In this document: positions 37,679-46,293 of the stretch, in pieces
How the letters are laid out: every line of letters begins with the position of its first letter
Position numbering within the stretch: the stretch's first letter is position 1
Assembly: GCF_036203305.1 (NCBI RefSeq)
Contig: NZ_CP108131.1
Coordinates: 2,232,001-2,296,000 of the forward strand
DNA: 64,000 nt
Reading direction: 5' to 3'
Source: Streptomyces sp. NBC_00190
GTDB lineage: Bacteria; Actinomycetota; Actinomycetes; Streptomycetales; Streptomycetaceae
The notes under the pieces: generated by a model
Databases searched by the model: none
The model's input: only the letters and a program-made list of their open reading frames with translations
Told to the model about the DNA's origin: nothing
Made by a program: the position numbers and the translations under genes

Positions 37679-38332
37679 CTACTGACCGGCGTTCTGCTTC
37701 TTCTCCTCAGCGTCCTCGATGACCGCCTCGGCGACCTGCTGCATGGACATGCGGCGGTCCATGGAGGTCTTCTGGATCCAGCGGAACGCCGCGGGCTCGG
37801 TGAGCCCGTACTGGGTCTGCAGGATGCTCTTGGCACGGTCGACGAGCTTGCGCGTCTCCAGCCGGAGGGAGAGGTCGGCGACCTCCTTCTCCAGCGCCTT
37901 CAGCTCGGCGAAGCGGGACACCGCCATCTCGATGGCCGGCACGACGTCGCTCTTGCTGAACGGCTTCACGAGGTACGCCATGGCACCGGCGTCACGGGCG
38001 CGTTCGACGAGGTCGCGCTGCGAGAACGCGGTCAGCATCAGTACGGGGGCGATGGACTCCTCCGCGATCTTCTCGGCGGCGGAGATCCCGTCCAGGACGG
38101 GCATCTTCACGTCGAGGATGACGAGGTCCGGGCGGTGCTCGCGGGCCAGCTCGACGGCCGTCTGGCCGTCCCCGGCCTCACCGACGACGGCGTACCCCTC
38201 TTCCTCCAGCATCTCTTTCAGGTCGAGACGGATGAGCGCCTCGTCCTCGGCGATGACGACGCGGGTCGTCAGCGGCGGAACGTGCGACTGGTCGGCGTCG
38301 GGCGTGGGCGTCGACTCGTGCTCGGCGGTCAC
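37679..38332 (-). CDS. ANTAR-domain response regulator (PdtaR type)
   Basis: A 217-residue two-domain regulator. The receiver (about 23-140) has VVIAEDEALIRLDLKEML, the phospho-acceptor Asp in LVILDVKMPVLDG, the switch Thr in LMLTAFSQ and Lys in YLVKPFSK. The ANTAR RNA-binding domain (about 150-210) has RKLVDRAKSILQTQYGLTEPAAFRWIQKTSMDRRMSM. ANTAR proteins bind paired hexaloop hairpins in mRNA leaders to prevent termination. GTG 38332 follows GAGGAG. PdtaR is the M. tuberculosis counterpart; its cognate kinase is not nearby. Confidence 0.93.
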   Translation of the reverse strand: MTAEHESTPTPDADQSHVPPLTTRVVIAEDEALIRLDLKEMLEEEGYAVVGEAGDGQTAVELAREHRPDLVILDVKMPVLDGISAAEKIAEESIAPVLMLTAFSQRDLVERARDAGAMAYLVKPFSKSDVVPAIEMAVSRFAELKALEKEVADLSLRLETRKLVDRAKSILQTQYGLTEPAAFRWIQKTSMDRRMSMQQVAEAVIEDAEEKKQNAGQ

Positions 38333-38429
38333 GGAGGCTCCTCGTTGCGGGGCATAACAGCTCCCCCGAGCCTACCGAGCTCCTGTAAGGTGGTGCCACG
38401 CAGGGTTCCCCCGAACCTTCGTTTTGAAG

Positions 38430-38503
38430 GCCCCAGTACTCCAACGGTTAGAGAGGCCGCTCTCAAACAGCGGACAGTGTGGGTTCGAATCCCACCTGGG
38501 GCA
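38430..38503 (+). tRNA. tRNA with anticodon CAA (nominally Leu), short variable loop
   Basis: Acceptor arms GCCCCAG and CTGGGGC pair fully. The anticodon arm CCGCT/AGCGG closes the loop CTCAAAC with U33 and anticodon CAA (38464-38466), reading UUG. The T arm GTGGG-TTCGAAT-CCCAC is perfect; discriminator A38503; CCA is not encoded. The variable loop is only ACAGT, whereas tRNA-Leu is normally class II with a long arm. The D stem is weak (CTC/GAG). It may be an unusual Leu tRNA or a non-canonical one. Confidence 0.75.
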
Positions 38504-38611
38504 CCTTTCCTTGAATTCCAAGGTCACGCCGCAGCGGCAAGTCTTCCCCTTTCGGGGGAATCTGTCGGGAAACGGGCGCGCATCCAGAGGATCTTCCGCA
38601 CTGTCGCCCAC

Positions 38612-39365
38612 ATGTACGATCTGGCAACTCGGCGGCACGCGCTAACCCTTCTCGGTCGTGGGCGGAGCCTGAATTCCGTCAGCAAGGAAACGGGGATATC
38701 CCGGGCCGCCATCCGCGCCTGGCGGGTTCGCATCGAACCCCTCCCCCGTATGAATCACACGCCATGTGAGAGCCCACCCGACCCGGCCGCATACGCCTAT
38801 CTCCTCGGCCTCTATCTCGGTGACGGCTGCATCAGCCCCCTCGCGCGGCGGATACTACCTCCGCATCGCCTGCGCTGACGCTTGGCCCGGCCTCATCGAG
38901 CAGTGCCGCGCGGCGATTCTTGTGGTCCGCCCGTCCGACAAGGTCTACGTCCTGCAGCGGCAAGGGTGCGTCGCCGTCACCAGCTACGGACGGCACTGGA
39001 CGTGCCTGTTCCCGCAGCACGGGCCCGGCAAGAAGCACGAGCGGCGGATCGCCCTCGAAGGCTGGCAGCAGGAGATCGTCGACGCTCACCCCTGGGAGTT
39101 CATCCGGGGCCTCATTCACTCAGACGGGTGCCGGATCACCAACTGGACCACCCGCATGGTCGGCGGCGTCAAGAAGCGCTATGAGTACCCGCGGTACTTC
39201 TTCACCAACAAGTCCGACGACATCCGGAGGCTCTGTACCGACACGCTCACCAAGGTCGGCGTCCAGTGGACCATCCTCGCCCGGGGCAGCGACCCCTTCA
39301 ACGTCTCCATCGCCCGGAAGGACTCCGCGGCGCTGATGGACGCCCACATCGGGCCCAAGCACTAG
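38612..39365 (+). pseudogene. Frameshifted HTH / LAGLIDADG-type protein
   Basis: Frame 1 (from ATG 38612) has an HTH-like segment (RGRSLNSVSKETGISRAAIRAW) and the first LAGLIDADG motif AYAYLLGLYLGDGCIS, then stops at 38878. From about 38848 the next frame continues with GGYYLRIACADAWPGLIEQC, a second motif EFIRGLIHSDGCRITNW and EYPRYFFTNKSDDIRRL, ending at 39365. One missing base in the C/G run at 38840-38850 explains the break. Intact relatives resemble homing-endonuclease-fold proteins with an HTH. It begins 108 bases after the tRNA. A sequencing error is the alternative. Confidence 0.75.
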
Positions 39366-40327
39366 AGCCCGGGGCTCCGCAGCCGGCCCGGGGTGGTGCC
39401 GAGGCGCTGCCTGAGCAGGGTCGTGAGCGTCGAGGCGTTCTCGTAGCCCACGCGGCGGGCGACGGCTTCGGTCGGGAGGTCGGTGGTGCGGAGCAGGTGG
39501 GCGGCTTGTTCGAGGCGGATGGTCTGGGCGAAGCGGAGGGGTGAGATGCCGAGTACGCGGTCCACGGCGCGTTGGAGGGTGCGTTCGCTGGCGCCGACCG
39601 CGCGGGCCGCTTCGGGCATCGTGAGCGGTTGGTCGATGTGTTCTCGTATCCAGCGTTCGAAGGCTCCGACGGTGGGGTCGGTGCGGGCGAGGTGGCTGGG
39701 GATGGCGTATCCGGCCTGGGTGGGGCGGTCGTCGACGACGAGGTAGCGGGCGGTGAGGTCGGCGAGTGCGGGGCTGGTGCGGCGGACGAGGGCGAGTGCG
39801 AGGTCGAGGTGGGCCATGGCTGCGCCGGCGGTGGTGACGCCTTCGGCGTGGGTGAGCATGTGGCTTTCGTCGAGGGTGACGTGGGGGTAGCGGCGGCGGA
39901 ATGCGGGGGCGAGCCACCAGCTGGTGGTGGCGGTGAGTCCGTCGAGTACTCCGGTTTCGGCGAGCAGGAAGGTGCTCGTGCAGGCGGCGGCGAGTGGGAT
40001 GCCGGCTGTGTGGGCCTGCTGGATGGTGTTGCGTTCGGGTTGGCGCTCGGGTGCGGCCACCCAGTTCAGGAGGGGTTCGGGCTGTTTGGGGCCTGCGCCG
40101 GGTACGACGAGGAGGTCGGGGTGCGGGGCGTCTGCTGGGGGTACGGCTTCGATCGTGTGTCCGGCGGCGGTGCGTATGGGGCCGTGGGGGCTGACGCGGG
40201 TGAGTTCCCAGGGTGGTGGGGGCTGGGGCAGTTCGGCCCTCAGTTCGTTGGCCATCTGCAGTACGTCGACGACGGTGGCCAGTCCGGAGTCGAAGAGTCC
40301 GTCCGTGACCAGTACCGAGATCTTCAT
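39362..40327 (-). CDS. GlxA-family AraC-type regulator with DJ-1/PfpI domain
   Basis: A 321-residue regulator. The N-terminal DJ-1/PfpI-like domain (about 1-190) has VLVTDGLFDSGLATVVDVL and the nucleophile-elbow position AAACTSTFLLAETGVLDGL. The C-terminal AraC DNA-binding domain has EHIDQPLTMPEAARAVGASERTLQRAVDRVLGISPLRFAQTIRLEQAAHLL and VARRVGYENASTLTTLLRQRLGTTPG. It is divergent from the monooxygenase-like gene at 40440, a likely target (inference). The stop shares four bases with the convergent pseudogene. Confidence 0.9.
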   Translation of the reverse strand: MKISVLVTDGLFDSGLATVVDVLQMANELRAELPQPPPPWELTRVSPHGPIRTAAGHTIEAVPPADAPHPDLLVVPGAGPKQPEPLLNWVAAPERQPERNTIQQAHTAGIPLAAACTSTFLLAETGVLDGLTATTSWWLAPAFRRRYPHVTLDESHMLTHAEGVTTAGAAMAHLDLALALVRRTSPALADLTARYLVVDDRPTQAGYAIPSHLARTDPTVGAFERWIREHIDQPLTMPEAARAVGASERTLQRAVDRVLGISPLRFAQTIRLEQAAHLLRTTDLPTEAVARRVGYENASTLTTLLRQRLGTTPGRLRSPGL

Positions 40328-40439
40328 GTCGGAAACGGTAAAGGACGCGTCGGATCTGCCACTGGGTGGGGCGGTGGGCGCGGCCATACGTTGATCTCGA
40401 CGAACGGCGCGGCCGGCGCCCTGACGAAGGAGAAACGCG

Positions 40440-40763
40440 ATGTCCAAGGCCTTGTCCACTGATTCCGTCCGCCTCGGTCTGCTCGCCCGGATCGAGGCGA
40501 AGCCGGAGCACGTGAAGGATGTGGAGGAGCTGCTCACGGGGGCTCTTGCCCTGGCGCAGGAGGAGGCGTTCACCACGGTGTGGTTCGCTCTGCGCATGGG
40601 TCCGACGACGTTCGGGATCTTCGATGCGTTCGGCAGTGACGAGGATCGTACGGCGCACTTGCAGGGCAGGATCGCGGCGGCGCTGATGGAGCGGGCGCCG
40701 CATCTGTTGGCGGAGGCGCCGGAGATCGTGCCGGTGGACGTTCTGGCGGCCAAACTCGCCTAG
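40440..40763 (+). CDS. Antibiotic biosynthesis monooxygenase (ABM)-domain protein
   Basis: A 107-residue ferredoxin-like-fold ABM protein. It has RLGLLARIEAKPEHVKDVEELLTGAL, FTTVWFALRMGPTTFGIFDAFGSDEDRTAHLQGRIAAALM and APEIVPVDVLAAKLA, the layout of small dimeric quinol monooxygenases (YgiN type). Quinol or small aromatic oxidation is possible without a cofactor. GAAGGAGAAACGCG precedes ATG. It is divergent from the GlxA-type regulator. Confidence 0.85.
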   Translation: MSKALSTDSVRLGLLARIEAKPEHVKDVEELLTGALALAQEEAFTTVWFALRMGPTTFGIFDAFGSDEDRTAHLQGRIAAALMERAPHLLAEAPEIVPVDVLAAKLA

Positions 40764-40847
40764 GGCTGTCTGTCCGTGGGGCCGTTGTCCGGGTGGGTTC
40801 GGGGCGGCGTAGGTTGAGGTCCAGGCATAGGAGAAGGGGACCGCGTG

Positions 40848-41099
40848 ATGAGCGAGAAGGCTCGCAAGCTGTTCGATGCGCTGGATCTCAACCAGGACGG
40901 TGAGCTGACCCGGCTGGAGGTGATCACGGCTTTGCGGTCGAAGGGGCCGACGCTTGCCGCCGAGGGGGTGTTGCCGGTCTGGGCGGTGGGGGATGAGGAT
41001 GCTTCGTCGGCTCTGTTCGATGCGGCTGACGCGAACGGGGACGAGGTCTTGAGCTTCGAGGAGTTCGCCGCGGTGGTCGATCGCCGGTTCGGCTGGTAG
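40848..41099 (+). CDS. EF-hand calcium-binding protein
   Basis: An 83-residue protein with two EF-hands. Loop 1, DLNQDGELTRLE (residues about 12-23), is canonical with Asp, Asn, Asp, Gly and Glu at the ligand positions. Loop 2, DANGDEVLSFEE (about 61-72), has Glu instead of Gly at position 6 but keeps the ligands. It resembles small streptomycete calmodulin-like proteins. Ca2+ binding is expected; targets are unknown. ATG 40848 is chosen over the adjacent GTG 40845 because of spacing to GGAGAAGGGG. Confidence 0.88.
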   Translation: MSEKARKLFDALDLNQDGELTRLEVITALRSKGPTLAAEGVLPVWAVGDEDASSALFDAADANGDEVLSFEEFAAVVDRRFGW

Positions 41100-41125
41100 G
41101 GCTGTAGGGGCTCGTCTCGGCGTGT

Positions 41126-41160
41126 CCGCGTCGGGCGGGCGCTTTCCCGGCCCGACGCGG
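41126..41160. terminator. Terminator between the EF-hand gene and pyk
   Basis: Perfect 11-base arms CCGCGTCGGGC (41126-41136) and GCCCGACGCGG (41150-41160), 13-base loop, between converging genes. Confidence 0.8.
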
Positions 41161-41173
41161 TGCGTGTGACGTG

Positions 41174-42601
41174 CTAGCGGACGGCGTCGCCGATGTGGTG
41201 GACGCGGACGAGGTTGGTGGAGCCGGTGACGCCGGGGGGCGAGCCGGCGGTGATGACGACGACGTCGCCGGTCACGCAGCGGCCGATGCGCAGGAGTTCT
41301 TCTTCGACCTGGGCGACCATGGCGTCGGTCGAGTCGACGTGGGGGCCGAGGAAGGTTTCGACGCCCCAGGTGAGGTTGAGCTGGGAGCGGGTGGCGGGGT
41401 CGGGGGTGAAGGCGAGCAGGGGGATGGGTGAGCGGTAGCGGGAGAGCCGGCGGACGGTGTCTCCGCTCTGGGTGAAGGCGATGAGGAATTTCGCGTCGAG
41501 GAAGTCGCCGATTTCGGCGGCGGCGCGGGCGACGGCTCCGCCTTGGGTGCGGGGCTTGTTGCGTTCGGTGAGGGGCGGGAGGCCCTTGTCGAGGATGTCT
41601 TCTTCGGCGGCTTCGACGATCCGTGACATGGTGCGGACGGTTTCGACGGGGTATTTGCCGACGCTGGTTTCGCCCGAAAGCATGACGGCGTCGGTGCCGT
41701 CGATGATGGCGTTGGCGACGTCGGAGGCTTCGGCGCGGGTGGGCCGGGAGTTTTCGATCATCGAGTCGAGCATCTGGGTCGCGACGATGACGGGTTTGGC
41801 GTTGCGCTTGGCGAGTTTGACGGCGCGCTTCTGGACGATCGGGACTTGTTCCAGGGGCATTTCGACGCCGAGGTCGCCGCGGGCGACCATGATGCCGTCG
41901 AAGGCGGCGACGATGTCGTCGATGTTCTCGACGGCCTGGGGCTTTTCGATCTTGGCGATGACGGGGAGACGGCGGCCTTCTTCGTCCATGATGCGGTGGA
42001 CGTCTTCGATGTCGCGGCCACTGCGGACGAAGGAGAGGGCGATGACGTCGGCGCCGGTGCGCAGGGCCCAGCGGAGGTCGTCGATGTCCTTTTCGGAGAG
42101 GGCGGGTACGGAGACGGCGACGCCGGGGAGGTTGAGGCCCTTGTGGTCGGAGACCATGCCGCCCTCGACGACGAGGGTGTGGACGCGGGGGCCGTAGATT
42201 CCGGTGACTTCGAGGGTGACGCGGCCGTCGTCGACGAGGATGCGTTCGCCGGGGGTGACGTCGGTGGCGAGTCCCTTGTAGGTGGTGCCGCAGGTGTGGC
42301 GGTCGCCTTCGTGGTCTTCGACGGTGATGGTGAACTCGTCGCCGCGTTCAAGGAGTACGGGGCCTTCGCGGAAGCGGCCGAGGCGGATCTTCGGGCCTTG
42401 AAGGTCGGCGAGGATGCCGACGCTGCGGCCGGTCTCGTCGGAGGCCTTGCGTACGCGCAGGTAGCGCTCTTCGTGTTCGGCGTAGGTGCCGTGGCTGAGA
42501 TTGAAGCGGGCGATGTCCATTCCGGCTTCGACCAGGGCTTTGATCTGGTCGTATGAGTCGGTGGCGGGGCCCAGGGTACATACGATTTTCGCTCGGCGCA
42601 T
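41174..42601 (-). CDS. pyk: Pyruvate kinase
   Basis: Pyruvate kinase converts PEP and ADP to pyruvate and ATP. The 475-residue protein begins MRRAKIVCTLGPATDS and has RFNLSHGTYAEH, ILADLQGPKIRLGRF, the active-site IAKIEKPQAVENIDDIV, MVARGDLGVEMPLEQVP and the MLDSMIENSRPTRAEASDVANAIIDGTDAVMLSGETSVGKYP signature in pieces. The C-terminal allosteric domain is complete. The upstream region carries a 12-base inverted repeat that may regulate it. Confidence 0.96.
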   Translation of the reverse strand: MRRAKIVCTLGPATDSYDQIKALVEAGMDIARFNLSHGTYAEHEERYLRVRKASDETGRSVGILADLQGPKIRLGRFREGPVLLERGDEFTITVEDHEGDRHTCGTTYKGLATDVTPGERILVDDGRVTLEVTGIYGPRVHTLVVEGGMVSDHKGLNLPGVAVSVPALSEKDIDDLRWALRTGADVIALSFVRSGRDIEDVHRIMDEEGRRLPVIAKIEKPQAVENIDDIVAAFDGIMVARGDLGVEMPLEQVPIVQKRAVKLAKRNAKPVIVATQMLDSMIENSRPTRAEASDVANAIIDGTDAVMLSGETSVGKYPVETVRTMSRIVEAAEEDILDKGLPPLTERNKPRTQGGAVARAAAEIGDFLDAKFLIAFTQSGDTVRRLSRYRSPIPLLAFTPDPATRSQLNLTWGVETFLGPHVDSTDAMVAQVEEELLRIGRCVTGDVVVITAGSPPGVTGSTNLVRVHHIGDAVR

Positions 42602-42654
42602 GAGGCGAGCGTATTCCCCTACCAGGCAGTAGGAAATTGGTTCCGGGTGTCCAC

Positions 42655-42683
42655 TCAACAACCTTTGGGCAAAAGGTTGTTGA
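42655..42683. promoter_or_regulatory. AT-rich inverted repeat upstream of pyk
   Basis: Perfect arms TCAACAACCTTT (42655-42666) and AAAGGTTGTTGA (42672-42683) enclose GGGCA, about 55-80 bases before the pyk start. Its low GC stands out. It could be an operator or a leader hairpin. Confidence 0.5.
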
Positions 42684-42772
42684 CAACTGTTGAATGTGCA
42701 TGGGGGTGCTCCGATGAGCACCCCCGGGGCGTCCGGTGGTGGGCTTTCAGGGCTGCATTTCGGAGCTGTGCC

Positions 42773-43474
42773 TCACAGTTGGGGCGGGGTCATCGTGAAG
42801 CGGGCGTTCACCTGGGCGTAGATGGTCTGGCGCTGTGGTTCGAGGTCGAGGGGCGGGGCGCCGGCGTCTTCGGAGCCGCTGAAGGCCATGGTGCGCATGG
42901 TGGCGCCGGGGGCGCCTTGGAAGGGGGCGGCGTTCTCGGCGCCGAGGTCGGCGAGTTCGACGAGGGCGGCGAGGCGGGCGCCGAGGGCTTCGGCGTATTC
43001 GCGGGCGCGCTGGACGGCTTCGAGTACGGCTTGGCGGCGGGCCTGGCCGTGGGCGGGTGAGGTGGGGCGCAGGGCCCACCAGGGGCCGTCGATCTGGGTG
43101 AGTTCGAGGTCGGCGAGGCGGGTGGTGAGTTCGCCGAGGGCGGTGAAGTCGCTGAGTTCGGCGGTGATGTGGACGCGTCCGTGGTAGGCGCGGATGCGTT
43201 CGCCGCGGCCGTGGCGGGTGAGTTCGGGGCTGATGGAGAAGGCGCCGGTTTCGAGTTTTTCGACGGGGTCGCCGTAGCTCTTGATGAGGTCGAGGGCGGC
43301 GTTGTTGCGGCGGGTGAGGTCTTCGAGGGCGGTTCGCCGGTCGGTTCCGCGGGCGCTGACGGTGATGCCGATGCGGGCGATCTCGGGGTCGACTTCGATG
43401 CGGGCTTCGCCGCGGACGGCGACGCGGGGTACTTCGGGGGTTCCGTAGGGCTGGTGCGATGCGTCCTGGGTCAT
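42773..43474 (-). CDS. SIMPL-domain (DUF541) protein
   Basis: A 233-residue protein of the SIMPL family. It has VPRVAVRGEARIEVDPEIARIGITVSARG, the heptad-like helix TALEDLTRRNNAALDLIKSYGDPVEKLETGAFSISPE, RIRAYHGRVHITAELSDFTALG and ARRQAVLEAVQRAREYAEALGARL. No signal peptide is seen, so it is probably cytoplasmic. The family is linked to signalling or stress functions without a defined activity. It lies 170 bases upstream of pyk on the same strand. Confidence 0.87.
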   Translation of the reverse strand: MTQDASHQPYGTPEVPRVAVRGEARIEVDPEIARIGITVSARGTDRRTALEDLTRRNNAALDLIKSYGDPVEKLETGAFSISPELTRHGRGERIRAYHGRVHITAELSDFTALGELTTRLADLELTQIDGPWWALRPTSPAHGQARRQAVLEAVQRAREYAEALGARLAALVELADLGAENAAPFQGAPGATMRTMAFSGSEDAGAPPLDLEPQRQTIYAQVNARFTMTPPQL

Positions 43475-43602
43475 GGTTTCACTCTCGCACCGTCGCTCGT
43501 ACGGGTGTGGTCATCGGATCGAAACCTGGTGGGGGTGTTGCTGCTTGTTACCCGTGGGTCAGAATCTACGCGCGTTGTTCACGCCTCAAAAGGGGAGATG
43601 GC

Positions 43603-45387
43603 ATGGCGTTCGACCGCAGGACTTTTCTGGGGACCACGGCCGCGACAGGTGCGGCCGTGGCGTTGGCGGGGGCCACGAGCACCCCGGCGGCCGCGCAGGC
43701 GGGTCCGCGTACGTATGCGTTCACGGTGATGGGTACGACCGATCTGCACGGGAATGTCTTCAACTGGGACTACTTCACGGACAAGGAGTTCGACGACAAG
43801 GCGCACAACGACGTCGGTCTGGCGAAGATCTCGACCCTGGTGAACCAGGTGCGTGCGGAGAAGGGGCGGTGCAACACGCTGCTGATCGACGCGGGTGACA
43901 CGATCCAGGGCACGCAGCTTTCGTACTACTACGCGAAGGTGGATCCGATCACGGCGCGGCGGGGTCCGGTGCACCCGATGGCGCAGGCGATGAACGCGAT
44001 CGGCTATGACGCGGCGGCGCTGGGGAACCACGAGTTCAACTACGGCATTCCGGTGCTGCGCAAGTTCGAGGAGCAGTGCGATTTCCCGCTGCTGGGCGCG
44101 AACGCGCTGGACGCGAAGACGCTGCGGCCGGCGTTCCCGCCGTACAGCATGCACCGGCTGCGGACTCCGCACGGGCGGGACGTGAAGGTGGCGGTGCTGG
44201 GGCTGACGAACCCGGGTATCGCGATCTGGGACAAGGCGAACGTGCAGGGAAAGATGACGTTCCCGGGCCTGGAGGAGCAGGCGGCGAAGTACGTTCCGAA
44301 GCTGCGTTCGATGGGTGCGGACGTGGTGATCGTGTCGGCGCACTCGGGGTCGAGCGGGCTGTCGTCCTACGGTGACCAGCTGCCGTACGTCGAGAACGCG
44401 GCGGGTCTGGTGGCGGAGCAGGTGCCGGGGATCGACGCGATCCTGGTGGGGCACGCGCACACGGAGATTCCCGAGTACCGGGTGAAGAACAAGGCGACCG
44501 GCAAGGACGTGGTGCTGTCGGAGCCGCTGAAGTGGGGGCAGCGCCTGACGCTGTTCGACTTCGAGCTGACGTGGGCGAAGGGCCGCTGGTCGGTGGCGAA
44601 GGTCGCGGCGAGGGTGCTGAACTCGAACACGGCCGCGGAGGATCCGAAGATCACGGGGCTGCTGTCGGACGAGCACCGCAAGGTCGTGGCGTACGTGAAC
44701 CAGGTGATAGGCACCTCGACGCAGGCGATGTCGTCGGCGGAGGGCCCGTTCAAGGACGTGGCGATCATCGACCTGATCAACCACGTGCAGGCGGAGACGG
44801 TGAAGGCGGCGCTGTCCGGTACGCAGTGGGCGGCGCTGCCGGTGCTGTCGCAGGCGTCGTGCTTCTCGCGGACGGCGTCGATCCCGGCCGGGCAGGTGAC
44901 GATCAAGGACGCGGCCGGTCTGTATCCGTTCGAGAACACCATGGAGGCGCGGCTGCTCACCGGTGCGCAGCTGAAGGACTATCTGGAGTACTCGGCGAGG
45001 TACTACGTGCGGACGGCGCCCGGTGACGTGGTGGATCCGGCGAAGCTGACCAATTCCGAGGGCACGCCGGACTACAACTACGACTCCGTGTACGGGCTGT
45101 CGTACGACATCGACATCGCGCAGCCGGTGGGTTCGCGGATCTCGGGTCTGTCGTTCCAGGGCAAGCCGCTGGATCCGGCGGGGCAGTTCGTACTGGCGGT
45201 GAACAACTACCGGGCGTCGGGTGGCGGGGCGTTCCCGCACGTGCCGCAGGCGAAGCAGCTGTGGGCGAACTCGGACGAGATCCGCAACACGATCATCCAG
45301 TGGGTGAAGGCGAAGGGGACGGTCGACCCGTCGCAGTTCGCTTCGGTGGACTGGCGTCTGACGCGGGCCGGGGTGCCGGTGTTCTAG
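43603..45387 (+). CDS. Tat-exported bifunctional metallophosphatase/5'-nucleotidase
   Basis: A 594-residue 5'-nucleotidase/UDP-sugar hydrolase family protein. The twin-arginine signal AFDRRTFLGTTAATGAAVALAGA ends near residue 32. The metallophosphatase domain has TTDLHGNVFNWDYF, IDAGDTIQGTQLSYY, ALGNHEFNYGIPVL, IVSAHSG and ILVGHAHTEIPEY, all metal-ligand motifs. The C-terminal substrate domain has AALSGTQWAALPVLSQ, LYPFENTMEARLLTGAQLKDYLE and VAVNNYRASGGGAFP. It should salvage extracellular nucleotides or phosphate. ATG 43603 follows AAAAGGGGAG. Confidence 0.93.
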   Translation: MAFDRRTFLGTTAATGAAVALAGATSTPAAAQAGPRTYAFTVMGTTDLHGNVFNWDYFTDKEFDDKAHNDVGLAKISTLVNQVRAEKGRCNTLLIDAGDTIQGTQLSYYYAKVDPITARRGPVHPMAQAMNAIGYDAAALGNHEFNYGIPVLRKFEEQCDFPLLGANALDAKTLRPAFPPYSMHRLRTPHGRDVKVAVLGLTNPGIAIWDKANVQGKMTFPGLEEQAAKYVPKLRSMGADVVIVSAHSGSSGLSSYGDQLPYVENAAGLVAEQVPGIDAILVGHAHTEIPEYRVKNKATGKDVVLSEPLKWGQRLTLFDFELTWAKGRWSVAKVAARVLNSNTAAEDPKITGLLSDEHRKVVAYVNQVIGTSTQAMSSAEGPFKDVAIIDLINHVQAETVKAALSGTQWAALPVLSQASCFSRTASIPAGQVTIKDAAGLYPFENTMEARLLTGAQLKDYLEYSARYYVRTAPGDVVDPAKLTNSEGTPDYNYDSVYGLSYDIDIAQPVGSRISGLSFQGKPLDPAGQFVLAVNNYRASGGGAFPHVPQAKQLWANSDEIRNTIIQWVKAKGTVDPSQFASVDWRLTRAGVPVF

Positions 45388-45506
45388 TCCGTTCGCGGTG
45401 GTGTGCGGCCGGGGCCTGCCGTGGCGGGTCCCGGCCGTCTGCGTGGGGCCGGCGCCGGGCCCGGGGTGCGGGTGGGGCGTCGTGGGTGATGCCGCCGGTC
45501 AGGCGG

Positions 45507-46094
45507 TCAGCACTGCCAGAGGAGTGCCGCGCGGCCGCAGGGGGTGCAGGTGTGTGCGTAGGCGCGGCCGGAGCCGAAGTTCATGGCGGTGACGGGGTCG
45601 GGGCCTTCCGTCAGTTCGGCGGCGAAGTCCATGGGGCGCGCGCAGCCGGGGCAGCGGGGTGTCTCCTCGTCCTGGAGCCATTGGGGTGTGCCGCCGAGCC
45701 GGCCCAGGACCGTGGCGGCGGCCGGTGCCGTGGTGGCGGGTACGGCGGCGCGGACGGCTCCGAGTCCGAGCAGGTCCTCGTCCGCGTCGGGGGCCGGTAC
45801 GGGTTCCAGGCCGTCGGCCGGCAGCAGGAGGGCGAGGTTGCCGCCCGCGGTCGGGCTCCACTGTTCGCACCGTCCGGGCCGGTTCGCGCACATGAACAGG
45901 GCCAGTACGCCCGGGGAGGGCGTGGCGGTGCCGGGGAGGTCGCCGAGGTGGATCTGGGCGAGGAACTGCAGGGGTGCGGCGCACGCCGCGCAGGCCGGCC
46001 ATGTGGTCTCGGCGGGGGCGAGGGGTACGCCGCCGGTGCGGGTGACCGGTGCGTCGGGGGCGACCGGCCCGCCGTCGAGGAGGAGCATCGTCAT
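45507..46094 (-). CDS. Cys-rich protein, DUF1963-like
   Basis: A 195-residue protein with paired Cys motifs: WPACAACAAPLQFLAQIHLGDLPG near residue 34, CANRPGRCEQW, RCPGCARPMDFAAEL, and HTCTPCGRAALLWQC at the C-terminus. FLAQIHLGDLP resembles the core strand of DUF1963/YwqG proteins. Zinc binding is likely. Function is unknown. A TACATT hexamer lies six bases before ATG 46094 with no SD, so a leaderless mRNA is possible. The MITE-like element begins 34 bases upstream. Confidence 0.7.
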   Translation of the reverse strand: MTMLLLDGGPVAPDAPVTRTGGVPLAPAETTWPACAACAAPLQFLAQIHLGDLPGTATPSPGVLALFMCANRPGRCEQWSPTAGGNLALLLPADGLEPVPAPDADEDLLGLGAVRAAVPATTAPAAATVLGRLGGTPQWLQDEETPRCPGCARPMDFAAELTEGPDPVTAMNFGSGRAYAHTCTPCGRAALLWQC

Positions 46095-46127
46095 GCCGGG
46101 AATGTACGCGGCGGGCGTGGTGGGCCC

Positions 46128-46293
46128 TAGGTCCTGTCGTCAAAGCAGCGCCGGTAGGGCCCGCGGCGTCCGGTGCCGTGCATCGCAAGGCGGAAGGGCG
46201 CCCGAGTACTGGACGTACTTGGGCGCCCCGACAACGCGGCGAGGTGCGGTGCTGGGCGTCGCGGGCCAGGCGGGACTTTGACGACAGGGCCTA
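46128..46293. mobile_element. MITE-like palindromic element flanked by TA
   Basis: A 166-base element with 18-base terminal inverted repeats (46128-46145 TAGGTCCTGTCGTCAAAG; 46276-46293 the complement with one mismatch). The interior forms an imperfect long hairpin centred near 46210, where GGGCGCCC occurs on both sides of an AGTAC/GTACT stem. TA at both ends fits the TA target duplication of IS630/Tc1-type elements. It codes for nothing. It resembles palindromic repeats scattered in Streptomyces genomes (recollection, not checked). Confidence 0.7.

Noticed and set aside
46128..46293. Reading the palindromic element as an ordinary terminator
   Set aside because: Its 18-base ends, TA flanks and 166-base span fit a MITE better, though it may also terminate transcription.
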